A stretch of 45,912 nt of DNA, taken from positions 1-45,912 of the forward strand of contig CALHAW010000030.1 in the NCBI GenBank assembly GCA_937934135.1, written 5' to 3'. The DNA is from an uncultured Alphaproteobacteria bacterium (GTDB taxonomy: Bacteria; Pseudomonadota; Alphaproteobacteria; Micavibrionales; Micavibrionaceae). Positions 1-9,321 of the stretch are shown here, one piece after another. The notes below the pieces were generated by a model. The model was not told where the DNA came from. It made no database searches and saw nothing but the letters and a program-made list of their open reading frames with translations. How positions within the stretch are numbered: the stretch's first letter is position 1; every line of letters begins with the position of its first letter. The translations under genes and the position numbers were made by a program.

Positions 1-1338
1 TTAAAGCGTTCCGTATGCTTTCATCGCGTCTACGACTTTCTTAAATCCGGCTATATTGGCGCCTTGGGCGTAATCTATGCCTGTTTTGGCGAGGGAATGT
101 TCTACGCAATTATCGTGGATATTTTGCATGATATCTTTGAGTTTTTGGTCAACTTCCTCACTCGTCCAGCTTAAATATTGACTATTTTGCGCCATTTCAA
201 GGCCAGAAACACTCACGCCGCCCGCATTAACCGCCTTCGCGGGTAGAAGGACAACGCCGCCTTCTTTGAGCGCTTTCACACCTTTTGCCGTGGTAGGCAT
301 ATTAGCGGCCTCGGCAACCCATTTAACGCCATTCTTCGCCAAAGATTGCGCTTCGGCGGCATCAATTTCGTTTTGTGTTGCGGCAGGAACGGCGATATCG
401 GCTTCGATATCCCATGGTTCTTGCCCTGCGCGATATTCACCGACATTTTGTTGTTCATGATATTGATTGAGCGAACCACGGTTAATTTCTTTTTCCGTTA
501 TAATTTCCACAAGCTGTTCTTGGGTCAGGCCCTCTTTGATATAAAGTGATCCTTTACTATCCGACAGGCTGATAACTTTTGCACCTTTTTGGATGAGTTT
601 TTCTGCGGTATAAAGCGCGACATTCCCCGCCCCTGAAATAATACAGCGTTTATTGTGGAGATTATCACCCGCATGATGCAGCGCATTTTCAAGGAAGTAG
701 ACAGTGCCATATCCCGTGGCTTCTTTACGGATAAGGCTGCCGCCAGAAATAGGGTTTTTGCCTGTTAGCACGCCTTCAAAGCGCCCCGTTATTTTCTTAT
801 ACGCGCCAAACATATAGCCAATTTCACGCGCACCCACACCAATATCCCCTGCGGGAACGTCCGTGTTGGGGCCAATATGACGATAAAGCTCCATCATGAA
901 AGCCTGACAGAATGACATGACATCCGCGTCACTACGGCCTTTAGGATTAAAATCTGCGCCGCCTTTTCCGCCGCCCATATTCAAACCCGTCAGGGCATTT
1001 TTAAAAGTTTGTTCAAAACCAAGGAATTTTAGCGTATCTAATTTCACGCTTGGATGAAAACGAAGGCCGCCTTTATAAGGGCCGAGCGCGTTATTATATT
1101 GCACGCGCCATCCACGGTTCACTTCAATGTCGCCTTTTTGGTTTTGCCATGTCACACGAAATTGAATAATGCGGTCTGGTTCTGACAGGCGTTCTAAAAT
1201 ATTAAAGTTTTGAATATCGTCATTCCCATCGATAAACGGGATAACATCTTCAAAGACTTCGGTCACAGATTGATGAAATTCTTTTTCATTCGGATATTTT
1301 TCTGACAGGGCGTTCAGAACATCTTGAACTTGTTGCAT
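1..1338 (-). CDS. gdhA: NADP-type glutamate dehydrogenase
   Basis: Complete 445-residue protein; its stop codon is the first triplet of the window. It catalyses reductive amination of 2-oxoglutarate to glutamate in the cytoplasm, an ammonium-assimilation route. The length matches the hexameric class-I enzymes of about 447 residues. The GGGKGG segment with the substrate-binding lysine lies at residues 122-127, followed by a PAGDIGVGAREIGYM block around 162-176. The Rossmann motif GAGNVALYTAEKL begins near 236. A Ser-Asp pair at 259-260 closes the second strand, as in NADP-specific enzymes, so NADP preference is inferred by resemblance. It lies 20 bp downstream of alaS on the same strand and may be co-transcribed with it. 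Confidence 0.96.
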   Translation of the reverse strand: MQQVQDVLNALSEKYPNEKEFHQSVTEVFEDVIPFIDGNDDIQNFNILERLSEPDRIIQFRVTWQNQKGDIEVNRGWRVQYNNALGPYKGGLRFHPSVKLDTLKFLGFEQTFKNALTGLNMGGGKGGADFNPKGRSDADVMSFCQAFMMELYRHIGPNTDVPAGDIGVGAREIGYMFGAYKKITGRFEGVLTGKNPISGGSLIRKEATGYGTVYFLENALHHAGDNLHNKRCIISGAGNVALYTAEKLIQKGAKVISLSDSKGSLYIKEGLTQEQLVEIITEKEINRGSLNQYHEQQNVGEYRAGQEPWDIEADIAVPAATQNEIDAAEAQSLAKNGVKWVAEAANMPTTAKGVKALKEGGVVLLPAKAVNAGGVSVSGLEMAQNSQYLSWTSEEVDQKLKDIMQNIHDNCVEHSLAKTGIDYAQGANIAGFKKVVDAMKAYGTL

Positions 1339-1358
1339 TACTTTTTTTCTTTCTTTGA

Positions 1359-4013
1359 TTAAGACGCCAAACTGGCGCTAATTTTACTCACAGCATCATT
1401 GGCGGCATCGGGGTTTGATCCGCCGGCTTGTGCCATATCAGGGCGGCCACCACCGCCTTTTCCACCCAGCGCTTCTGCGCCAAGCTTAACAAGGTCAACC
1501 GCGTTAATGCGGTCTGTTAAATCAGACGTCACAGCCACCACAATCGATGCTTTTCCTGCATCCGTCGCAATCAATGCCACAACGCCAGAACCAATTTTTT
1601 GTTTAAAATCATCGGCCATAGATTTTAAATCTTTGGCAGGGAAATTTTCCAAAACCTTGCCCACAAATTTCACACCATTAACATCGGTAATATCATCATT
1701 AGACGACGCACCCGCACCCCCTGTAACCAGTTGTTTGCGCAAGGTGGAGACTTCTTGTTCCAAGCGTTTTTTCTCATCTGTTAAGGTTTGAATACGCTCT
1801 GTCACTTCGGCAGGGGATGATTTCAAAATCTGCGCTGCTTGCATTAAATTGGCTTCTTGGTTTTCCAAATATGCCAACGCGTTCACACCCGTTAACGCTT
1901 CGACACGGCGGATACCTGATGATACCGCGCTTTCAGATATAATTTTGAACAAGCCAATATCCCCTGTGCGCTTCACATGCGTTCCCCCACACAGCTCAAC
2001 AGAATAGCGTTTTGTATCGCCTTGTGTTCCCATTGATACAACGCGCACCTCATCTTCATATTTTTCACCGAACAATGCTTGTGCGCCTGTTTCACGGGCT
2101 TCTTCCAAGGGCATAACGCGTGTGACCACTTCGGTATTGGCGCGAATTTCGTTATTCACTTCTTCTTCAATTTTTTTCAAGGTTTCTGAATCAATCGCCG
2201 TGGGCTGTGAAATATCAAAACGGGTACGTTGTTCATCCTGAAGTGATCCTTTTTGTGCTACATGATCCCCAAGGTGATTGCGAAGCGCCTCATGCAATAA
2301 ATGTGTTGCCGAATGGTTTGAACGGATGGAGGCACGGCGGTTGTGGTCAACTTGCATTTCTAAGCTATCCTCTTTTGCAATGACGCCATTATTAACCTGT
2401 ATATGATGAACAAATAACTGCCCCAGCACTTTCTTCGTATCCGTAACCAGCGCATCCGCATTATCATTTTTCACGCGCCCTTGGTCGCCAACTTGCCCCC
2501 CACTTTCGGCATAAAATGGTGTTTGATTGGTGATGATAGCACCAGTTTCACCTGCCTTAAGGCTCTCAACTTCCTTACCATCTTTTACGATAGCCAAGAC
2601 CTGCCCTTCGGCTTGCTCACCCTTATAACCCAAAAATTCTGTCGCCCCGACACGATCCAAAATTTCAAACCAAAGCTTTTCTGTTCCAGTATCACCAGAG
2701 CCTGACCACGCGGCGCGGGCAGCTTTTTTCTGTTCATCCATGGCGGCGTTAAAACCCTCCATATCCACATCAATCCCCTTGGTACGCAAGGCATCTTGGG
2801 TTAGATCAACGGGGAAACCGTACGTATCGTAAAGCTTAAATGCGACATCACCAGCGAGCGTGTTATCACGCACTTTCGTTGCTTCTTCATCAAGCATCTT
2901 CAACCCACGATCCAGCGTTTGTTTAAACCGTGTTTCTTCATTTTTCAATGTTTCAGAGATCAAGCTTTCTGCCCGTTTTAATTCAGGGAACGCCTCACCC
3001 ATGCTCGACACCAAAGTCGGTAAAAGTTTATACATGAGCGGTTCATTCGCCCCCAATAAATGGGCGTGGCGCATGCCACGACGCATAATACGGCGTAGCA
3101 CATAACCACGCCCTTCATTGGATGGCATCACGCCATCCGCCAGTAAGAATGACGCACAACGCAAATGATCTGCGATAACGCGGTGGCTGGCGGCTTGGTC
3201 GCCCCCATACGCAACGCCTGTCAAATCAGCGCTGTGATCAATGATTGAGCGCAGCAGGTCAATATCATAGTTAGTCACTTTGCCTTGCATTAAGGCCGCC
3301 ATACGTTCTAACCCCATGCCTGTATCAATAGAGGGCTTGGGTAAGGGACGGCGGATAGGTTTACCATCCTCGCCAGGTTCTTGTTCATATTGCATGAAAA
3401 CCAAATTCCAAAATTCAAGAAATCGATCGCCATCTTCATCAGGGGACCCTGGTGGGCCGCCTGCTAATTCTTCACCCTGATCATAGAAAATTTCAGAACA
3501 TGGACCACACGGCCCTGTATCACCCATCTGCCAGAAATTATCATCGGTTGGAATGCGAATAATGCGATCGTCACTAAATCCTGCGATTTTCTTCCAAAGG
3601 CCAGCGGCTTCTTCATCTGTAGAATGTACCGTGATAAGCAATTTATCCTTGGGCATTTCAAAATTTTTGGAGACTAACTCCCACGCGTAACTAATCGCTT
3701 CTTCCTTAAAATAATCACCAAATGAAAAATTGCCGAGCATTTCAAAAAAAGTATGGTGACGCGCCGTATAGCCTACATTATCAAGGTCATTATGTTTACC
3801 CCCAGCGCGGACACATTTTTGCGATGTGGTGGCGCGGCTGTAATCACGGCTTTCAACGCCGGTAAACACGTTTTTAAATTGCACCATCCCTGAATTGGCG
3901 AACATGAGGGTTGGGTCATTTTCAGGCACAAGATTTGAAGACGCCACCTGTGTATGGCCATTATTCTCATAAAATCCTAAAAATTCACTACGGATGTCAT
4001 TTACTGTTTTCAT
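1359..4013 (-). CDS. alaS: Alanyl-tRNA synthetase
   Basis: Charges tRNA-Ala and edits mischarged Ser/Gly. The 884-residue product has the class-II catalytic core at the N terminus ([20 protein letters not shown], then an [20 protein letters not shown] block). The editing-domain zinc motifs HSATH and CGGTH follow, and a glycine-rich C-Ala end ([16 protein letters not shown]) closes the protein. The frame stays open upstream to 4103, but that would add 30 unrelated residues and run into the divergent hisN start at 4066. The ATG at 4013 gives the normal AlaRS N terminus. The shared 52-bp spacer with hisN holds nested inverted repeats. gdhA follows after 20 bp. Confidence 0.97.
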   Translation of the reverse strand: MKTVNDIRSEFLGFYENNGHTQVASSNLVPENDPTLMFANSGMVQFKNVFTGVESRDYSRATTSQKCVRAGGKHNDLDNVGYTARHHTFFEMLGNFSFGDYFKEEAISYAWELVSKNFEMPKDKLLITVHSTDEEAAGLWKKIAGFSDDRIIRIPTDDNFWQMGDTGPCGPCSEIFYDQGEELAGGPPGSPDEDGDRFLEFWNLVFMQYEQEPGEDGKPIRRPLPKPSIDTGMGLERMAALMQGKVTNYDIDLLRSIIDHSADLTGVAYGGDQAASHRVIADHLRCASFLLADGVMPSNEGRGYVLRRIMRRGMRHAHLLGANEPLMYKLLPTLVSSMGEAFPELKRAESLISETLKNEETRFKQTLDRGLKMLDEEATKVRDNTLAGDVAFKLYDTYGFPVDLTQDALRTKGIDVDMEGFNAAMDEQKKAARAAWSGSGDTGTEKLWFEILDRVGATEFLGYKGEQAEGQVLAIVKDGKEVESLKAGETGAIITNQTPFYAESGGQVGDQGRVKNDNADALVTDTKKVLGQLFVHHIQVNNGVIAKEDSLEMQVDHNRRASIRSNHSATHLLHEALRNHLGDHVAQKGSLQDEQRTRFDISQPTAIDSETLKKIEEEVNNEIRANTEVVTRVMPLEEARETGAQALFGEKYEDEVRVVSMGTQGDTKRYSVELCGGTHVKRTGDIGLFKIISESAVSSGIRRVEALTGVNALAYLENQEANLMQAAQILKSSPAEVTERIQTLTDEKKRLEQEVSTLRKQLVTGGAGASSNDDITDVNGVKFVGKVLENFPAKDLKSMADDFKQKIGSGVVALIATDAGKASIVVAVTSDLTDRINAVDLVKLGAEALGGKGGGGRPDMAQAGGSNPDAANDAVSKISASLAS

Positions 4014-4055
4014 GTTTCGCTCTATGCTTAAAATTAAGCTCTCATAATGCGAAAC
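4014..4055. promoter_or_regulatory. Nested inverted repeats in the alaS/hisN divergent spacer
   Basis: The 52-bp spacer contains a perfect outer repeat, GTTTCGC (4014-4020) with GCGAAAC (4049-4055). It encloses a near-perfect palindrome, GCTTAA-AA-TTAAGC (4026-4039). Both lie where the two divergent promoters must sit, so an operator is plausible. E. coli AlaRS is known to bind a palindrome at its own promoter; whether that applies here is speculation. Confidence 0.4.
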
Positions 4056-4065
4056 TATTGAAAAT

Positions 4066-4830
4066 ATGCAAGATTTTATTACTTCTATACTGCCTTTAGC
4101 CACCCAAATGGCCGATGAAGCGGGTGAGATTATCCGTCCTTATTTCCGCAGTAATATCAACGTAGAGGCCAAAGGGGATGCCAGCCCCGTCACCATAGCC
4201 GATAAAAGCGTTGAGCAACGCCTGCGCGCCATAATTGAAGAACATCGCCCTGATGACGGTATTATTGGTGAAGAATTTGGTATAAAAGAAAGTAAAAACC
4301 AGTATGACTGGGTGTTAGATCCGATTGATGGCACAAAATCCTTTATCGTGGGTCGCCCAACCTTTGGAACGCTTATTGCGCTTTGTAAGGATGGCGTCCC
4401 TATCCTTGGCATTATTGACCAACCCATTTTGAATGAGCGTTGGATCGGCGCAAAGGGGCAAGTCACGACTTTTAACGGAACAGCCGTCAAAACAGCGGCT
4501 TGTAAATCTTTAAAAACTGCCATGCTTTCCTGCACAAGCCCTAGTCAATTAGAAGCGCAATGGATTACATTGAGAGATAAAAGTAATTTTTTTGTTTGGG
4601 GGGGAGATTGTTATTCTTACGGCTTGCTTGCAAATGGGGGATTAGACGCCGTTATAGAAACGCAATTAGGAACATATGATTACTGCGCGTTACCGCCTAT
4701 CATTGATGGCGCAGGAGGGCATATGTGCGATTGGAATGGTAAGCCATTAACGCTGGATTCTGATGGAAGAATCCTCGCACTTGGCGATATCGCCCTCAAA
4801 GACCAATTATTAAAAATTCTTAATTCTTAA
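4066..4830 (+). CDS. hisN: Histidinol-phosphatase, inositol-monophosphatase family
   Basis: 254-residue Mg-dependent phosphatase of the IMPase fold. Metal-binding residues are visible: Glu-Glu at 69-70 (GEEFG), the DPIDGTKSF motif at 85-93, and a late Asp near 206 ([16 protein letters not shown]). The GDCYSY segment (180-185) is typical of the HisN type that dephosphorylates L-histidinol phosphate in histidine synthesis in alphaproteobacteria. Sister IMPases acting on inositol phosphate or PAP are less likely but not excluded. It starts 52 bp from the divergent alaS start. Its 3' end overlaps the convergent transglycosylase gene by 11 bp, with no room for a separate terminator. Confidence 0.88.
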   Translation: MQDFITSILPLATQMADEAGEIIRPYFRSNINVEAKGDASPVTIADKSVEQRLRAIIEEHRPDDGIIGEEFGIKESKNQYDWVLDPIDGTKSFIVGRPTFGTLIALCKDGVPILGIIDQPILNERWIGAKGQVTTFNGTAVKTAACKSLKTAMLSCTSPSQLEAQWITLRDKSNFFVWGGDCYSYGLLANGGLDAVIETQLGTYDYCALPPIIDGAGGHMCDWNGKPLTLDSDGRILALGDIALKDQLLKILNS

Positions 4831-6730
4831 ACGCGACTTTACGGACATCTTTATCTTGGGGTTGATACGGCGCCCAACGCCCTTCGGCAAGCGCCTTTAA
4901 GGATAGTGTGTCTTGATTAAGGCGTATTTGATAAATCCAATAATTTGCCATTACGCGTTCAACAAAGGCACGTGTTTCTGTAAACGGAATGGTTTCAATA
5001 AACAAAAGCGGGTCTTTAATATTATTTTTTTGACGCTTCCATTTAGACAAATTCCCCGGTCCCGCATTATACGCCATAATTAAAGACAGCAGATCATTTT
5101 TAACAGTAGGATGACGCAATAATTGTTCAATATATTTTTGTCCAATTTGTAAATTGGCCGCAGGCTTTTTTAATTGGTACTGACCAACGGCTTTATCATA
5201 AATATTTTTTCCAGAAATATAATTAGCAGTGGCGGGCATCAGCTGCATCAATCCTGTCGCACCGCTAGGGTTTTGTGCCAACGTATTAAAGCGTGACTCT
5301 TGACGGGCAATCGCATAAATAAGCGCACGATCAACCCGAAAGCCATTCCCCGGCGCCCACGAAGGAAGCGGATAAAGCGCAGAATTATAAAGCGAACCTT
5401 GCGGTTGGTAAAAGGCATTACCCAACCGCATGAGAATAGATGGAAGATTATAATGACTAGCAAAGGCCATAAGAGAGTTCTGCCCGGCCTCTAAATTCCC
5501 AACAACAAGCGTTTGCAATTCTTGCTCTGCAAGGTCTTTTTTCTGTGCTTTAATCAACGCAATCGCACGCTTACCTTTTGGTAGTTGATCTAAAAAATTT
5601 AAATGGGATTGCTGTAAGGACGGTGCCGACCAATTAAAATTACTGACGCGACCCAAAGATTGCGCCGCCAAAAGCCCATAAAATGTCCGCGGATAATTCG
5701 CCGCAATGTTCAACCATTTTGATACTTGTTTATTATTACGGCTGCGCAAGTGGGCGCGTGACGCCCAATAAGCCGATGCCGACACCAACCAGCCAGAGGC
5801 ATATGTTGATGAAGCAGGAACTTCGAATGCACGCGCCGCAGATCGAAAATTACCATTTTGCCAATCGACCAATCCCTTAACCCAACCAGCCAAGGGGACA
5901 TATTCCTTTGATCGTTTTAAAGAATCTGTTGCTAACTTATACGCCAAGTTTGATTTGCCAGAGAAGAGATACCCTGCCGCAATATCAGCGCGTAAGCGGT
6001 CATATTCTACATCATCCATAAAACGCAACGCGTAATCATTATTTAAGATATTAAAAGATAAAGTTGGCTGTTCTTTACCCAAATGACGGCGGATATCACG
6101 CTTTAATTTCTGCACACGTTTTTCTTGCGCCGCATCACGGCGCTTGGTTGATTTATAGGGTTTAGCGCGCTTCGAAAGACTACCCAAATTACCAGAAATT
6201 TTCTTGGCTTTTCGGGGTTTAGGAAGCGTATTTTGCGTATTGCCATTCTTCATCAACGCCAATTTATAAATCACATCTGCCTGCGGATGATCTGCATAAT
6301 GTTGCAACCATTTTTCAAGCTCTTTGTAAGTAGAACGATATGCCGTTGGGTGCAAATAACGCTCCGCCAGCACATGCCCCATTAATAAGGATGAGCTTAA
6401 TTTTGTAATTTGTTTATTGGCTTCGGTAATTTTTCCCTGTTCTTGAAGACGAAAAATTTCACGATAGAGCGCGGCTTGGCGATCCGTAAACGTACCCTCT
6501 TTTTTTGAAAAAATCGGCGCTTCCGAAGAAGCAGTATCAATTTTAATCTCTGGTTTACGGGAAGGAAAAATAGACCAAAAGCTTTTTGTCTTTTCCTTCT
6601 TCTCAATTACTGGCTTTGCAGCAGGAAGAGGAACATCATTACTATTGGCAAGCGCGTGTGGCATAAACACCAACGCGCAAATAACAAAGCAGCCAATAGC
6701 AAAACAACGAAGGGAAATAAAAGCGCGCAT
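4820..6730 (-). CDS. Soluble lytic murein transglycosylase
   Basis: 636-residue periplasmic enzyme, Slt70-like. It cleaves the MurNAc-GlcNAc bond of peptidoglycan to form 1,6-anhydro ends. An N-terminal signal peptide of about 28 residues ends in ALA. A long helical, basic-rich superhelical region follows (residues about 80-440). The C-terminal SLT domain carries ARQESRFN with the catalytic Glu, then GATGLMQLMPATA and AYNAGPGN. The uracil-DNA glycosylase gene ends only 6 bp upstream on the same strand, so the two are probably one transcript. The 11-bp tail overlap with hisN is convergent. Confidence 0.93.
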   Translation of the reverse strand: MRAFISLRCFAIGCFVICALVFMPHALANSNDVPLPAAKPVIEKKEKTKSFWSIFPSRKPEIKIDTASSEAPIFSKKEGTFTDRQAALYREIFRLQEQGKITEANKQITKLSSSLLMGHVLAERYLHPTAYRSTYKELEKWLQHYADHPQADVIYKLALMKNGNTQNTLPKPRKAKKISGNLGSLSKRAKPYKSTKRRDAAQEKRVQKLKRDIRRHLGKEQPTLSFNILNNDYALRFMDDVEYDRLRADIAAGYLFSGKSNLAYKLATDSLKRSKEYVPLAGWVKGLVDWQNGNFRSAARAFEVPASSTYASGWLVSASAYWASRAHLRSRNNKQVSKWLNIAANYPRTFYGLLAAQSLGRVSNFNWSAPSLQQSHLNFLDQLPKGKRAIALIKAQKKDLAEQELQTLVVGNLEAGQNSLMAFASHYNLPSILMRLGNAFYQPQGSLYNSALYPLPSWAPGNGFRVDRALIYAIARQESRFNTLAQNPSGATGLMQLMPATANYISGKNIYDKAVGQYQLKKPAANLQIGQKYIEQLLRHPTVKNDLLSLIMAYNAGPGNLSKWKRQKNNIKDPLLFIETIPFTETRAFVERVMANYWIYQIRLNQDTLSLKALAEGRWAPYQPQDKDVRKVAFKN

Positions 6731-6736
6731 ATGAGA

Positions 6737-7576
6737 TTATAAGTGACTCTCAATATAGTCTTGTAACATAAGCATGTCCGCCCAGACCGCTTTTTTCTGC
6801 GCGGGTGTCCGCAATAAATAAGCGGGATGATAGGTCGTGACCGCCTGTAATATATCACCACTTGGCGTTTGATAGTCTCTCAATGTACCGCGAAGCTTAG
6901 AGATTGATTCATTACGCCGCATCAACGCCTTGCCTGCCACACCGCCACATAAAACCAATATTTTTGGCTTTACCAACGCAATGTGGCGCTCGATAAAAGG
7001 TAAAGTAATGGCAATTTCTGAATCTGTCGGCGTGCGGTTGCCCGGAGGACGCCAATTCAACATATTCGTGAGATAAGCGCCCCGTTGATCGTTCTGTGGT
7101 TTACGCGCCAATCCAATGCTCGCCAGAATTTTATCAAGTAATTGCCCATCTGCATCCATAAAAGGAATCCCTTGAATATCATCAGCGGCGGCAGGCGCAT
7201 CGCCAATGACCATAATATCACTGTCTGGGGAGCCATCCGCAAACACCATATGAGTAGCAGTTTTTTTCAAAGCCAAGCCATCAAAAGCAGAAATTGTTGC
7301 TGAGAGTTCTTCTAATGTATTGCATGCTCCTGCCAATTTTTGCGCCTGAATAATTGCATCCGCAGCGCCCATAAGCGGTTTTACTTCCGCTTTATGGCTT
7401 AAATTGTGGTTAAGGGGGATTGCTAATGCTTCTTTGGTAGGCAGCGCTGGCGGTGCTATTTTATCAATAGGCGTATCCAAAACAATAACATCAATGCCTT
7501 GATCCACCTGCCACTGCAAAGCATGTGTTAAGGCATGGATCTGTGCTTGTCTTTCTGGTTCGTTTTGTGACATCAT
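6737..7576 (-). CDS. Uracil-DNA glycosylase, family-4-like, with depleted Fe-S ligands
   Basis: 279-residue protein with an N-terminal extension of about 80 residues typical of alphaproteobacterial members, followed by the UDG fold. Motif A reads GDAPAAAD (125-132) where family 4 usually has GEAPGxxED. Other conserved blocks are LLDKILASIGL, NMLNWRPPGNRTP (171-183) and TYHPAYLLR (248-256). Only two cysteines exist, C85 and C210. Of the four family-4 iron-sulfur ligand positions only C85 seems kept; the others read Leu101, Trp175 and Thr191. It probably removes uracil from DNA, but whether it holds a cluster is doubtful. Two ATGs stand in tandem at the start. It is transcribed divergently from ETF-QO and together with the transglycosylase. 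Confidence 0.85.
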   Translation of the reverse strand: MMSQNEPERQAQIHALTHALQWQVDQGIDVIVLDTPIDKIAPPALPTKEALAIPLNHNLSHKAEVKPLMGAADAIIQAQKLAGACNTLEELSATISAFDGLALKKTATHMVFADGSPDSDIMVIGDAPAAADDIQGIPFMDADGQLLDKILASIGLARKPQNDQRGAYLTNMLNWRPPGNRTPTDSEIAITLPFIERHIALVKPKILVLCGGVAGKALMRRNESISKLRGTLRDYQTPSGDILQAVTTYHPAYLLRTPAQKKAVWADMLMLQDYIESHL

Positions 7577-7662
7577 TTTATTAAATCGATATACTTCAAT
7601 TTCGTGAGTTATTCTGTAATATAGTGAGATGATATTGAATTTAAAAGGAAAGTTTTTCTCTT

Positions 7663-9315
7663 ATGCCTGATCCAATCCGCCCCGACCGCGAATCCATGGA
7701 ATATGACGTTATTATTGTAGGCGGCGGCCCTGCGGGCCTCTCTGCCGCGATCCGCCTCAAACAGCTCTGTCAGGAGACTAATTTAAACTTTTCTGTTTGT
7801 GTGTTAGAAAAAGGATCTGAAATTGGCGCTCACCTTCTATCTGGCGCTGTTTTTGAGACACGCGCCTTGGATGAGCTTATCCCCGATTGGAAAGAAAAAG
7901 GCGCACCGCTTACCTGTGAGGCCAAAAAAGATAAATTCCTGTTTATGACGGAAAAATTATCTTTTCGTCTACCAAACCCACCTCAAATGCATAATCACGG
8001 CAATTACATCATTTCCCTTGGGGAATTAGGTCGCTGGCTGGCAGAACAAGCAGAAGCGCTGGGTGTTGAAATATTCCCAGGTTTTGCAGCGGCAGAAGTA
8101 CTTTATGATGATAAAGGCGCCGTTATTGGCGTCGCCACAGGGGATATGGGCATTAATAAAGAGGGCGAAAAAACAGACGCCTTCGAACCCGGGATGGAAT
8201 TGCACGCCAGACAAACCATGTTCACCGAAGGCTGTCATGGATCGCTCAGTAAAGAATTAATCGACAAATATGACCTGCGTGCTAATTCACAGCCACAAAC
8301 CTATGGATTGGGCATTAAAGAAGTATGGGAAGTCAAACCAGAAAATCATGACCAAGGCAGCATTACCCACACTGTAGGCTGGCCGATGGACAATAAAACC
8401 TATGGCGGGTCATGGATTTATCATATGAAAGATAACCTCGTTTCATTGGGTTATGTTGTGGGATTAGATTACCAAAATCCTTATCTATCGCCCTATGAAG
8501 AAATGCAGCGTTTTAAAACACATCCGCAAATTGTCCGTTTATTAGACGGTGCAAAGCGTGTTTCATACGGCGCCCGTGCCTTGGTTGAAGGGGGATTACA
8601 ATCCTTGCCGCAACTTACTTTCCCCGGCGGGGTTTTAGCAGGCGATAGCGCAGGGTTTTTAAACGTGCCTAAAATTAAAGGCAATCATGCCGCAATTAAA
8701 TCAGGCATGATTGCCGCGGAATCAGTTTTCACCTGCTTAAATCTTCCCGAAACGCCACAATATGGGTGGGAATGTGACCGCTATAAAGCCAATTTTGAAT
8801 CATCATGGCTGCATAAAGAACTGTATAAAGTGCGAAATATTCGCCCCGCTTTCCGTTGGGGGTTATGGGCCGGCATGGCACACGCGGCTTTCCAAACATT
8901 TGGTGGATGGATGCTACCTTACACCATGAAACATCATGCAGATCATGCACAGCTTACAAAAGCAGATAAATGCACGCCCATCGACTACCCTAAACCAGAT
9001 GGCGTCTTAACATTTGACCGCCTAACAAGCGTCCAACTAACCAATACGTATCATGCCGAGGACCAACCTAGTCATTTAGTACTAAATGATCCAAATGTAC
9101 CGATTGCGCATAATTTACCGAACTATGCAGAACCCGCGCAACGATACTGCCCCGCCGCGGTCTATGAGATTATTGAAGAGAACGGTGAAAAGAAATTTCA
9201 AATTAATGCGCAAAACTGTATCCATTGTAAAACTTGTGATATCAAAGACCCTTCACAAAACATCAAATGGACCGTTCCCCAAGGGGGCGGTGGCCCCAAT
9301 TATGGAAGTATGTAA
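7663..9315 (+). CDS. Electron transfer flavoprotein:ubiquinone oxidoreductase
   Basis: 550-residue inner-membrane-associated flavoprotein that passes electrons from ETF (fatty-acid and amino-acid oxidation) to the quinone pool. The FAD-binding motif DVIIVGGGPAGLSAA is near residues 14-28. The C terminus has the 4Fe-4S ligand set C496, C519, C522 and C525 (CPAAVYEI ... NCIHCKTCD), with the family ending QGGGGPNYGSM. Purines (AAAAGGAAAG) lie about 10 bases before the ATG. It is the first gene of an operon: the TPR gene starts 6 bp later. Length and motif order are normal for the family. Confidence 0.96.
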   Translation: MPDPIRPDRESMEYDVIIVGGGPAGLSAAIRLKQLCQETNLNFSVCVLEKGSEIGAHLLSGAVFETRALDELIPDWKEKGAPLTCEAKKDKFLFMTEKLSFRLPNPPQMHNHGNYIISLGELGRWLAEQAEALGVEIFPGFAAAEVLYDDKGAVIGVATGDMGINKEGEKTDAFEPGMELHARQTMFTEGCHGSLSKELIDKYDLRANSQPQTYGLGIKEVWEVKPENHDQGSITHTVGWPMDNKTYGGSWIYHMKDNLVSLGYVVGLDYQNPYLSPYEEMQRFKTHPQIVRLLDGAKRVSYGARALVEGGLQSLPQLTFPGGVLAGDSAGFLNVPKIKGNHAAIKSGMIAAESVFTCLNLPETPQYGWECDRYKANFESSWLHKELYKVRNIRPAFRWGLWAGMAHAAFQTFGGWMLPYTMKHHADHAQLTKADKCTPIDYPKPDGVLTFDRLTSVQLTNTYHAEDQPSHLVLNDPNVPIAHNLPNYAEPAQRYCPAAVYEIIEENGEKKFQINAQNCIHCKTCDIKDPSQNIKWTVPQGGGGPNYGSM

Positions 9316-9321
9316 TTTATA

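Noticed and set aside
4014-4103. N-terminal extension of alaS by 30 residues
   Set aside because: It crosses the divergent hisN start and adds sequence unlike any AlaRS; the ATG at 4013 gives the normal start.
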